A DNA stretch of 11,617 bases, taken from the NCBI GenBank assembly GCA_016872875.1, contig VGYW01000270.1:1-11617 (forward strand). The letters are read 5' to 3'. The notes below the pieces were generated by a model that was not told where the DNA came from, did no database searches, and saw only the letters and a program-made list of their open reading frames with translations. The number at the start of each line of letters is the position of its first letter. Position 1 is the stretch's first letter. Shown piece after piece: positions 1 to 6,623 of the stretch. The position numbers were made by a program, and so were the translations under genes. This stretch comes from Planctomycetota bacterium (lineage in GTDB: Bacteria; Planctomycetota; PUPC01; DSUN01).

Positions 1-1
1 C

Positions 2-331
2 CTCGGCTTCGGGAAGACCCTCGGCCACAACCTCGAGATATTGCGGCGGCTGGGCGAGCTGCGCAGCCTGGGCCGGCCAATCCTCATCGGGCCGTCCCGC
101 AAGAGCATGATCGGCAAGGTGTTGGGGGCGCCGATGGGCCAGAGAGCGTTCGGCACCGCGGCCGCCGTCGCCTACGGCATCGCACGCGGAGCGCACATCG
201 TCAGGGTCCACGACGTCGCCGAGATGCGCCAGGCCGCCCGCATGACCGACGCCTTAGTGACAGGCGAACCGGAAAACCCGAAATCCGAAGCACGAAACCC
301 GAAGGAAACCCAAGGTCCGAAATCCCAATGA
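2..331 (+). CDS. folP: Dihydropteroate synthase, C-terminal part (5' end outside window)
   Basis: Dihydropteroate synthase condenses p-aminobenzoate with a pterin pyrophosphate in cytosolic folate synthesis. Reading frame 2 is open from the window edge and gives 109 residues. Visible family signatures are GFGKTLGHNLEIL near the edge, GRPILIGPSRKSMIG (the loop with the conserved Ser-Arg-Lys) and GTAAAVAYGIARGAHIVRVHDV, followed by a helix ending RMTDALV. The family normally ends about there. The last roughly 22 residues (GEPENPKSEARNPKETQ...) are encoded by a CCGAAATCC-type repeat that begins near 272, so the natural stop seems to have been replaced by read-through into a repeat. The gene converges on the LolA-like gene. 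The identification is firm; the tail as repeat-derived is inferred from base composition and word repetition. Confidence 0.93.
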   Translation, partial: LGFGKTLGHNLEILRRLGELRSLGRPILIGPSRKSMIGKVLGAPMGQRAFGTAAAVAYGIARGAHIVRVHDVAEMRQAARMTDALVTGEPENPKSEARNPKETQGPKSQ

Positions 332-427
332 TGAAAACACGAGGGTCAGGCCACCGCGCGTTTCCCGAGCCGCTTCGGGAATTGGTGCTTTGGTGTTCTT
401 TCGGATTTCGGATTTGGGATTTCGGAG
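272..427. repeat. Degenerate CCGAAATCC repeats in both orientations
   Basis: Words of the type CCGAAATCC, CGAAACCC and CCGAAATCCCAAT recur at about 277-330 on the plus strand. Their reverse complements (ATTGGTGCTTTGG, TTTCGGATTTCGGATTTGGGATTTCGG) lie at about 380-427, so the two halves form an imperfect inverted repeat around roughly 350. The left half is translated as the end of folP. The region up to 453 contains no other gene. It may belong to a dispersed repeat family of the host genome; that needs a genome-wide count. Confidence 0.7.
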
Positions 428-429
428 TT

Positions 430-453
430 CCCGCATCCCGCCAGGGATGCGGG
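430..453. terminator. Perfect 10-bp hairpin between convergent genes
   Basis: CCCGCATCCC (430-439) and GGGATGCGGG (444-453) pair perfectly around a GCCA loop. The hairpin abuts the stop codon of the LolA-like gene (454-456, minus strand) and lies between two convergent genes, which fits a bidirectional terminator. There is no T-run on either side, so a classic Rho-independent terminator is not proven and it may just be a repeat. Confidence 0.45.
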
Positions 454-1989
454 CTAGGGCTTCTCGGTGGCGGCGTAGGCGGCGTTCATGTCGGTGACCT
501 CCACGCCGGCGGGGGGCTTGAAGGCGAAGGCGTCGGGCGGGAGGGGGGCATCGAACGACAGGTCGGCACAGTCGAGGACCGCGATGGCCTGGTCGCGTTC
601 GTCGTAGACCTGCATCCTGAGCTGGAAGGCGCTGGCCTTGCCAATCCAGAAGCGGACGCGTCGCCCGAGTGCCTTGCCGAGGAGCTCCCCGGTGAGCGGG
701 CCGCTGAGGAGGGCCTCGTGCTTCTTGCCGGGCCGGACCTCGAAGACGTATGCCTCCTCGCGGTCGAGGCGTTCGGCGCCCAGGAAGACGAGGTCATCGG
801 CGAACACGCGCCAGGCCCGAGCCGGATTGGCGACGGATGCGAAATCCACCTCGGGCCTGCCCTCCAACGTGTGCCACTCCTTCTTCGTGGCGGCGACGGT
901 CCAGCGCCGCACGGTGTCGCCGACGCCCTGGGCCGTGGTGTGAATCCAGAGGTGCGCGCCGTCGAAGACCCGCTGCTCCTTGATGGCGCGGTCGGTGCCG
1001 GGGTGGAGGTTTCGCTCGATGGCGAACTTGCCGTCGCGTGCGAGGCAGAGGGTTCCGGAGACCTCCTGGCGGCGCTCGTCGCGCCCCGTGGCCTCGGTGA
1101 AGGAGGCGCGGACGGGTGGGGCGGAGGCGGCGGCCTTCCGGAAGGCGGCGATGAGGTCGGGCGCGGGCTTGCCGGCCGGCGGCCCGGCCACGATGGCGGC
1201 GGCTGGCTCGCCAGCGGACGACTTGGCGGGCGGGGGCGCCGGCGGGCGCTCCTCGATGATCTTCTTCCGGCGCTCCCCTTCTTTCCTGGCCCGCTCGAGG
1301 AGCTCGTCGAGCTTCTTCTGGAGCTTGGCGGGGTCCTCGGGCGCCTCCTCGGCGCGGTCGGCCAGGCTGATCTCTTCGAGCGCCCACTCCTCGGGGAGGT
1401 ACTTGAGCTCCTTGCCGGCGCGCCACTGGCTTGAGACCTGTTCGTATCTGAGGAGGAGGACGCGTTCGCGGAACTTGCGGCCCTTCTCGTCGCGTCCGAG
1501 CGGGCGGAGCTCGGCCAGGCCGCGGACCGAGACGACCATCTTGTCGAAGTCTGGGGCCTCGCGTCCGACGGAGAAGATGGCGATGCCTTCGCGGCTCTCG
1601 CCCGGCTTGAGGGGCTGCTCGCGCAGCTCGGCCCAGTTGCAGACCTTGCGTTCGAGGACCTTCTTCTCGATGTGCGTCTCGGCCACGCGGTCGAAGCCGT
1701 CCTCGAAGTCGCTCACCTGCTTTTCGAGGGAGAGGCGTATGGAGAGGCGCAGGTGGGCGGGGAGGGGCTTTTCCTCGGGGTTCGTGACGCGGTAGACGAC
1801 GTACCAGAAGAAGCGGAGCTTGCCCCCGGGGTCGTCGAGGACGAGTTGCTTGGGCGTGTCGTTCTCGAAGGCGAGTGCCCAGAAGGGCGTGGGGGGCAGT
1901 TGCGCGGAAGGGGGGCCGTCGCCTGCGAGGGCGGGGAGGGCGAGGGCCAGGAGAGCCAGGAGCGACAAGGCGGCCGTGCGGATTCTCAT
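454..1989 (-). CDS. Secreted two-domain protein with C-terminal LolA-like domain
   Basis: The chosen ATG at 1989 gives 511 residues and starts directly with a signal peptide (MRIRTAALSLLALLALALPA, probable cleavage after ALA near residue 22). An upstream in-frame start at 2055 would put the signal peptide internal and overlap rnfA. Residues 35-205 form a beta-rich domain I do not recognise (begins FWALAFEND). Residues 210-255 are a charged probable coiled coil, followed by a Pro/Ala linker. Residues 287-505 resemble the LolA/outer-membrane-lipoprotein-sorting fold: ASFTEATGRDERRQEVSGTL, then LARDGKFAIE, and a typical ending DAFAFKPPAGVEVTDMNA. It starts 4 nt after the rnfA stop, so it is probably co-transcribed with rnfEA. 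The fold assignment is by pattern; what it carries or binds is unknown. True LolA is about 200 residues, so this is an enlarged version. Confidence 0.72.
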   Translation of the reverse strand: MRIRTAALSLLALLALALPALAGDGPPSAQLPPTPFWALAFENDTPKQLVLDDPGGKLRFFWYVVYRVTNPEEKPLPAHLRLSIRLSLEKQVSDFEDGFDRVAETHIEKKVLERKVCNWAELREQPLKPGESREGIAIFSVGREAPDFDKMVVSVRGLAELRPLGRDEKGRKFRERVLLLRYEQVSSQWRAGKELKYLPEEWALEEISLADRAEEAPEDPAKLQKKLDELLERARKEGERRKKIIEERPPAPPPAKSSAGEPAAAIVAGPPAGKPAPDLIAAFRKAAASAPPVRASFTEATGRDERRQEVSGTLCLARDGKFAIERNLHPGTDRAIKEQRVFDGAHLWIHTTAQGVGDTVRRWTVAATKKEWHTLEGRPEVDFASVANPARAWRVFADDLVFLGAERLDREEAYVFEVRPGKKHEALLSGPLTGELLGKALGRRVRFWIGKASAFQLRMQVYDERDQAIAVLDCADLSFDAPLPPDAFAFKPPAGVEVTDMNAAYAATEKP

Positions 1990-1993
1990 GGGG

Positions 1994-2641
1994 TCATGCC
2001 ATCCCAGTAAAGCCGAGGAACGCCAGGGCCATGAGGCCCGTGCACACGAAGGCAATGGGCATGCCGCGCATGGGCGCGGGGAGGTCCAGCAGCTCGATGC
2101 GCTCGCGGATGCCCGACATGAGGAGCATGGCCATCGTGAAGCCGAGGCCGGCGAAGGCGCCCTGGATGACCGCCTCGGGCAGGGTGAGGGCCTGCCGCGG
2201 GTCGTCGGGCGTGTTGAGGAGCGCCACGCCGAGCACCGTGCAGTTCGTCGTTATCAGCGGCAGGTAGATGCCCAGGGCGCGGTAGAGGGCGGGGACGTTT
2301 TTCTTGAGGAACATCTCGACGAGCTGGACGAATGCGGCGATGGTGAGGATGTAGACGAGGGTGCGGAGGACCGCCTGCAAGCCGTCTTTGGCCAACTGGC
2401 CGTCGGCGCCGCCGAGCCAGACGAGCAGGGGCGCCTGCGGCTTCAGAATGTAGGTGTCGATCGTGTGGGTGAGCAGCGACGCCATCGCCATGACGAAGGT
2501 GACGGCGACGCCCATGCCGAAGGCGTCGGAGGTCCGCTTCGAGCAGCCGACGAAGGGGCAGAGGCCCAGGAAGCGCGCGAGCACGAAGTTGCTCACGAAC
2601 AGGTTGCCGATGACGATGAAGACGATGCGTTCGACGTTCAC
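1994..2641 (-). CDS. rnfA: Rnf electron-transport complex subunit A (RnfA/NqrE family)
   Basis: An integral-membrane subunit of the Rnf complex, which couples ferredoxin:NAD+ electron transfer to Na+ or H+ translocation. The 215 residues carry six hydrophobic segments and the family signatures NNFVLxxFLGLCPF-like (NFVLARFLGLCPFVGCS, Cys28), ALYRALGIYLPLITTNCTVLGVALLN (Cys134) and a C-terminal IAFVCTGLMALAFLGFTG. Cys28 and Cys134 match the positions that bind the intramembrane iron centre in RnfA/NqrE. GTG at 2641 is chosen because it overlaps the rnfE stop as GTGA and because the protein then starts at the usual place; the longer GTG start at 2671 would lie inside rnfE. I prefer Rnf over Nqr from the wording of the core motifs. 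The other Rnf genes are not adjacent. Confidence 0.95.
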   Translation of the reverse strand: MNVERIVFIVIGNLFVSNFVLARFLGLCPFVGCSKRTSDAFGMGVAVTFVMAMASLLTHTIDTYILKPQAPLLVWLGGADGQLAKDGLQAVLRTLVYILTIAAFVQLVEMFLKKNVPALYRALGIYLPLITTNCTVLGVALLNTPDDPRQALTLPEAVIQGAFAGLGFTMAMLLMSGIRERIELLDLPAPMRGMPIAFVCTGLMALAFLGFTGMA

Positions 2642-3246
2642 TTCGCAGCGGCCTTTCTGAGCTGGAGCCACTTGAAGATGCCCAGGAGCAGGCCGAGGAG
2701 GAGGAACGCCCCTGGGGGGCTGACCATGACGCCCATGGGGTTATAGCCCGGGAGGAGCTTGTTGCCGAAGAGGCTCCCCCTGCCGCTGAGCTCGCGGATG
2801 GTGCCCATCAGCAGGAGCGCCATCGTGTAGCCCAGGCCCATCCCGATGCCGTCGAGGAGCGAGTTGGCCACCGTGTTCTTGCACGCGTATGCCTCGGCCC
2901 GCCCCAGCATGATGCAGTTCACCACGATCAGCGGGATGAAGATGCCAATCGTGTCGCTGATGATCTTGAACTTCGCCTTGAGGACCAGGTCGGTGATCGT
3001 CACGAACGTGGAGATGATGACGATGTAGCAGGCGATGCGGACGCCGCCGGGCACGATCTTGCGGATGAGCGAGATGAAGACGTTGCTGCCGACGCAGACG
3101 AACGTGGCGGCGATGCCCATCGCCAGCGCGGTGTCGAGCGAGCCACTGGTCGCCAGGCTCGGGCACACGCCCAGCACGATCACGAACAGCGGGTTCTCCT
3201 TGAAGAACCCCTTCGTCAACTCGCGGATGTCCACGGCTCGTTGCAC
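2638..3246 (-). CDS. rnfE: Rnf electron-transport complex subunit E (RnfE/NqrD family)
   Basis: A membrane subunit that pairs with RnfA in the Rnf complex. The 202 residues show several hydrophobic segments plus family motifs: ELTKGFFKENPLFVIVLGVCPSLA (Cys28), GIFIPLIVVNCIMLGRAEAYA (Cys111), LLDGIGMGLGYTMAL, IRELSGRGSLFG and a final SPPGAFLLLGLLLG. The two cysteines mirror those in RnfA and are the expected iron ligands. The start is uncertain: GTG 3246 has AGGA only 4 nt upstream, while GTG 3234 gives a protein starting at DIRELTKGF, closer to the usual family length; I keep the longer one. It is the first gene after a strong promoter and overlaps rnfA by GTGA, which implies translational coupling. 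Common rnf clusters place rnfG or rnfD upstream; here uvrA is upstream. Confidence 0.94.
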   Translation of the reverse strand: MQRAVDIRELTKGFFKENPLFVIVLGVCPSLATSGSLDTALAMGIAATFVCVGSNVFISLIRKIVPGGVRIACYIVIISTFVTITDLVLKAKFKIISDTIGIFIPLIVVNCIMLGRAEAYACKNTVANSLLDGIGMGLGYTMALLLMGTIRELSGRGSLFGNKLLPGYNPMGVMVSPPGAFLLLGLLLGIFKWLQLRKAAAK

Positions 3247-3282
3247 CCTTTCCTGTAGTCGGTCCGTATCTGCTCATATCGC

Positions 3283-3310
3283 ATTATAGTTACGCCCGAA
3301 GTCCTGTCAA
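3283..3310 (-). promoter_or_regulatory. Consensus sigma-70 promoter of the rnfE-rnfA operon
   Basis: On the minus strand TTGACA (3305-3310) and TATAAT (3283-3288) are separated by 16 bp; both hexamers match the consensus exactly. The expected transcription start is near 3276, leaving a short leader of about 30 nt before GTG 3246. The -35 hexamer contains the uvrA stop codon (TGA, 3307-3309), so the operon can be transcribed independently of uvrA although it follows on the same strand. Confidence 0.82.
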
Positions 3311-6264
3311 GTCCATTCGGCGGGATGAAGGTAGCGGGCGAGGACCTGGCCAGTGTAGGAGGCGGGGTCGGCGGCGACGGACTCGGGGGGGCCTTGGGCG
3401 ACGATGCGGCCGCCCGCGTCGCCTCCCTCGGGACCGAGGTCAATGATCCAGTCGGCACACTTGATCACGTCGGGGTTGTGCTCGATGACCAGAAGCGTGT
3501 TGCCGCGGTCGGCCAGGCGGTGCAACACGTCGAGGAGGCGCGAGATGTCGGCGAAGTGCAACCCGGTGGTCGGCTCGTCGAGAATGTAGAGGGTGTTGCC
3601 GGTGGCGACCTTGGCGAGCTCGGTGGAGAGCTTGACTCGCTGCGCCTCGCCGCCGGAGAGGGTGGTGGAGGACTGGCCGAGGGCCATGTAGTCGAGCCCG
3701 ACGTCGTGGAGGGTCTGGAGGATGCGCTTGACGCGGGGGAAGGGGCTGAAGAAGGTGAGTGCTTCGGCGATCTGCATGTCGAGCACGTCGGCGATGGAGC
3801 GGCCGCGGTAGCGGATGTCGAGCGTCTCGCGGTTGTAGCGGCGGCCGCGGCAGGCCTCGCAGGTCACGTAGATGTCGGGCAGGAAGTGCATCTCGATCCG
3901 CTTGGTGCCCTGGCCTTCGCAGGCTTCGCAGCGGCCGCCCTTGACGTTGAAGCTGAAGCGCCCGGGGGAGTAGCCGCGGACCTTCGCGTCCTTGAGCGAC
4001 GCGAAGATGCGGCGGATGTCGTCGAACACCCCCGTGTAGGTGGCGGGGTTGGAGCGTGGGGTGCGGCCGATGGGGGACTGGTCAATGATGATCACTTTGT
4101 CAATCAGCTCCACGCCCTCCAGGGCGCGGTGGTCGCCGGGCTTGGTGCGGCTGGCGTAGAAGTGGCGCATCAGGGCGCGGTGGAGGATGTCGTTGACGAG
4201 CGTGCTCTTGCCGGAGCCGCTGACGCCGGTGACGCAGACGATGCCGCCGAGTGGGATCGCGGCGTCAATGGCCTTGAGGTTGTTGGCGGCGGCGCCGCGG
4301 ACGACGATTGCCCTGGCCGGCGACACGGGGCGGCGGGCCGCCGGGGTGGGAATGGCCAGGCGGCCCGCCAGATACTTGCCCGTGAGGGAGGCCGGGGCCG
4401 CGAGGATGTCGTAGAGCGTGCCCTCGGCCACCACGTGGCCGCCCTGCTCGCCAGCGCCCGGCCCGAGGTCAATGATGTAGTCGGCGCTCCGAATCGTCTG
4501 CTCGTCGTGCTCGACGACGATGACGGTGTTGCCTAGGCCCTGGAGGCGGCGGAGCGTGGCTATCAGGCGGGCGTTGTCGCGCTGGTGCAGCCCGATCGTC
4601 GGCTCGTCGAGGACGTAGCAGACGCCGACGAGGCCAGAGCCGACCTGGGTTGCGAGGCGGATGCGTTGGGCCTCGCCGCCCGACAGGCTCCCGCTCGGAC
4701 GGTCGAGCGTGAGGTAGCCGATCCCGACGTCGATCATGAATTGGAGGCGTTGGCCTGCCTCCTTGAGGATGGGCTGAGCGATGGCCGCCTTCTCGGGGGA
4801 GAAGCGCACGCCGCTGAGGAAGCGATGGGCGTCCACAATGGAGAGCGTGGCCAGCTCGTGGATGGGCTTTCCGCCGATGGTGACGGCGCGAGCCTCTGGC
4901 CGCAGCCTGGCCCCCTTGCACGCCGTGCAGGGCAGCTCGCTCATGTAGCCCATCAGGCGGGCCTTCAGCGAATCGCTCTCGGTCTTGCGGAAGCGCTCGG
5001 CCAGTTCGGGGATCACGCCCTTGAACGACCCGGTGGCACAGGCATCTTGCCTGTGGCCCACAGGCGGGACGCCTGTGCCACCAGTTCCCTCTCCGGAGCC
5101 GTGGAGGAGGACGTGGCGGACGTGCGGGGGAAGCTTCTGGTAGGGGGTGGCCATCGAGACGCCGAAGTCGCGGCAGAAGCGTTCCAGGGCGCGATTGTAC
5201 CAGGAGGCGAGCAGCTCGCCGCGCCGCCAGGCGTGGATGGCGCCCTTGGCAAGGCTCAGCGACGGCTCGGGCACGATGAGGTCGGGGTCGAACTCCATGC
5301 ACGCGCCGAGGCCACTGCACGTCGTGCACGCGCCGTAGGGGCTGTTGAACGAGAAGAGCCTGGGGGCCAGCTCCTCGATGCTCACGCCGCACTCCGGGCA
5401 GCCGTAGTGCTGGCTGTAAAGCACATCATCCCAGCGGGTGGATGGTGACTTGGGAGAGGATGAATGGATGGGTGGATGGCTGGATGATTGAACGGGCGGC
5501 CGTTTTCTTCCATCCATCCATTCATCCATTCCTCCACCCATCCCCCTCGATACGACGACTAGCCCCTCGCCCAACGCGAGCGCTACCTCGATGGAATCAT
5601 GCAGCCTTGAGCGCTGCCCGGTGTCCACGGCCAGGCGGTCCACGACGGCCTCGACGGTGTGGAGCCTCCGCTTGTCGAGCTTCGGCGTCTCCTCCACCGG
5701 ATACACCTGGCCGTCCACGCGGACGCGGACGAGTCCCTCGCGCGCGATGCGGTCGAGAATCTCCTTGTGCTCGCCCTTGCGTCCGCGCACCATCGGGGCG
5801 AGGACCATGGTGCGGATGCCCTTGGGGAGCGCGAGGACGGCCTCGACGATTTGCTCGGGCGACTGCTGGCGGATTGGGCGGCCGCACAGGTGGCAGTGGG
5901 GCTCGCCCGCGCGGGCGTAGAGGAGGCGGAGGTAGTCGTAGACCTCGGTCGTCGTCGCCACGGTGGAGCGTGGGCTGGCGATGCCGGTCCGCTGCTCGAT
6001 GGAGATCGTGGGCGGCAGCCCCTCCACGCTCTCCACCTCCGGCTTCTCCATCTGTTCGAGGAACTGTCGGGCGTAGGACGACAGGCTCTCCACGTAGCGG
6101 CGCTGCCCCTCGGCGAAAATCGTGTCGAAGGCCAGCGAGCTCTTCCCCGACCCGCTCAGCCCCGTTATGACCACCAGCTTGTCGCGGGGGATGCGCAGGT
6201 CGAGGCGTTTGAGGTTGTGCGCCGCCGCGCCCTTGATGACGATGCACTTGTCGTTGCCTTGCAT
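3307..6264 (-). CDS. uvrA: UvrABC excinuclease subunit A, with two in-frame repeat insertions
   Basis: UvrA is the damage-sensing ABC ATPase of nucleotide excision repair. The 985 residues contain the whole family layout: Walker A GLSGSGKSS (35-43), zinc ligands C289/C292/C313/C316, signature LSGGE (527-531), Walker B VLDEP (551-555), second Walker A GVSGSGKST (680-688), second zinc module C779/C782/C802/C805, LSGGE (869-873) and ILDEP (894-898). ATG 6264 is chosen because the protein then begins just before IKGAAAHNLKRLDL and because the in-frame ATG at 6381 lies upstream of the -10 box. Two stretches are foreign to the family: residues about 241-277, just before the first zinc ligands, and residues 395-411, in the variable segment before GSFKGVIPEL. 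Both are repeat-derived and keep the frame, and all catalytic motifs remain, so the protein is probably functional. No clear terminator follows it. Confidence 0.98.
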   Translation of the reverse strand: MQGNDKCIVIKGAAAHNLKRLDLRIPRDKLVVITGLSGSGKSSLAFDTIFAEGQRRYVESLSSYARQFLEQMEKPEVESVEGLPPTISIEQRTGIASPRSTVATTTEVYDYLRLLYARAGEPHCHLCGRPIRQQSPEQIVEAVLALPKGIRTMVLAPMVRGRKGEHKEILDRIAREGLVRVRVDGQVYPVEETPKLDKRRLHTVEAVVDRLAVDTGQRSRLHDSIEVALALGEGLVVVSRGMGGGMDEWMDGRKRPPVQSSSHPPIHSSSPKSPSTRWDDVLYSQHYGCPECGVSIEELAPRLFSFNSPYGACTTCSGLGACMEFDPDLIVPEPSLSLAKGAIHAWRRGELLASWYNRALERFCRDFGVSMATPYQKLPPHVRHVLLHGSGEGTGGTGVPPVGHRQDACATGSFKGVIPELAERFRKTESDSLKARLMGYMSELPCTACKGARLRPEARAVTIGGKPIHELATLSIVDAHRFLSGVRFSPEKAAIAQPILKEAGQRLQFMIDVGIGYLTLDRPSGSLSGGEAQRIRLATQVGSGLVGVCYVLDEPTIGLHQRDNARLIATLRRLQGLGNTVIVVEHDEQTIRSADYIIDLGPGAGEQGGHVVAEGTLYDILAAPASLTGKYLAGRLAIPTPAARRPVSPARAIVVRGAAANNLKAIDAAIPLGGIVCVTGVSGSGKSTLVNDILHRALMRHFYASRTKPGDHRALEGVELIDKVIIIDQSPIGRTPRSNPATYTGVFDDIRRIFASLKDAKVRGYSPGRFSFNVKGGRCEACEGQGTKRIEMHFLPDIYVTCEACRGRRYNRETLDIRYRGRSIADVLDMQIAEALTFFSPFPRVKRILQTLHDVGLDYMALGQSSTTLSGGEAQRVKLSTELAKVATGNTLYILDEPTTGLHFADISRLLDVLHRLADRGNTLLVIEHNPDVIKCADWIIDLGPEGGDAGGRIVAQGPPESVAADPASYTGQVLARYLHPAEWT
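5032..5082. repeat. 51-nt palindromic element inserted in frame in uvrA
   Basis: The arms 5032-5056 and 5058-5082 pair at 22 of 25 positions around a single central base. The outer 12 bp (GGTGGCACAGGC/GCCTGTGCCACC) and the inner 8 bp (GCCTGTGG/CCACAGGC) pair perfectly. The element is exactly 17 codons and in phase, encoding GGTGVPPVGHRQDACAT as UvrA residues 395-411. I recall this peptide wording as a dispersed repeat signature in planctomycete, verrucomicrobial and cyanobacterial genomes, from memory only. Confidence 0.9.
5434..5545. repeat. TGGA-type inverted repeat inserted in frame in uvrA
   Basis: GGATGAATGGATGGGTGG (5458-5475) pairs with CCATCCATCCATTCATCC (5510-5527) at 17 of 18 positions across a 34-nt loop. 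Further GGATGG/CCATCC words extend on both outer sides (GGGTGGATGG at 5436-5445, CCACCCATCC at 5534-5543). On the minus strand it is read as Met/Trp/Asp/Gly- then Ser/Pro/His-rich residues, about 241-277 of UvrA. Exact borders cannot be set without homologues. Confidence 0.8.
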
Positions 6265-6369
6265 TTGCACTTCCCGAAGTCGCGGCTCAGCGAGGCGTCG
6301 GCGTTTCCGGTTCGGGGGGCGGCTGAGGCCAAGGCCATCCGCTGCTCCTCGAACCGTCGAGCTCCCATG

Positions 6370-6397
6370 ATTGTACCTCACGGCGCTCCTCAGTCAA
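6370..6397 (-). promoter_or_regulatory. Sigma-70 promoter of uvrA
   Basis: On the minus strand TTGACT (6392-6397) and TACAAT (6370-6375) are 16 bp apart, one mismatch each from consensus. The start of transcription would be near 6363, giving a leader of about 100 nt to ATG 6264. I saw no clear LexA-type CTGT...ACAG operator near it. Confidence 0.68.
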
Positions 6398-6475
6398 TAC
6401 CATCTGGTGAGAGGGGTACAGTGACGCATCTGCGCTGTCCCGAAGCACCCGGCAACGACGCAGCCACGCGGAAGA

Positions 6476-6558
6476 CACGGACAAACGAGTTTGTCCGTGG
6501 CACCCCCTCTTGCTTGGAGGAGAATCGTGGGTGCCACGCCCAAACTTGTTTGGGCGTG
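6476..6558. repeat. Twin hairpins of the same design upstream of uvrA
   Basis: Two perfect 11-bp stems with 2-nt loops: CACGGACAAAC/GTTTGTCCGTG (6476-6486, 6489-6499) and CACGCCCAAAC/GTTTGGGCGTG (6535-6545, 6548-6558). Both follow the plan CACG-N3-AAAC-NN-GTTT-N3-CGTG. They face each other through an outer inverted pair GGCACC/GGTGCC separated by about 30 nt. The stretch 6398-6623 between the uvrA promoter and the next ORF otherwise shows no gene. Confidence 0.8.
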
Positions 6559-6623
6559 TTCGGAGAACCGCTGTCCGCAACAGAAACCAATCCTCTCTCG
6601 TGGGAACGACTGGAGGGAAGGGC

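Noticed and set aside
328..1434. Long plus-strand open frame (368 residues) opposite the LolA-like gene
   Set aside because: Gly/Glu/Leu-rich translation without family motifs; it is the antisense shadow of a GC-rich gene with clear signal peptide and domain structure.
3325..4536. Plus-strand open frame of 403 residues opposite the 3' half of uvrA
   Set aside because: Low-complexity Val/Gly/Ala/Asp text; uvrA on the other strand accounts fully for the region.
5434..5545. CRISPR-like or tandem array suggested by repeated GGATGGATG words
   Set aside because: No regular spacers; it is an inverted, translated microsatellite-like insert.
6265..6381. Upstream in-frame start of uvrA at 6381
   Set aside because: It precedes the -10 box at 6370-6375 and would add 39 residues unlike any UvrA N-terminus.
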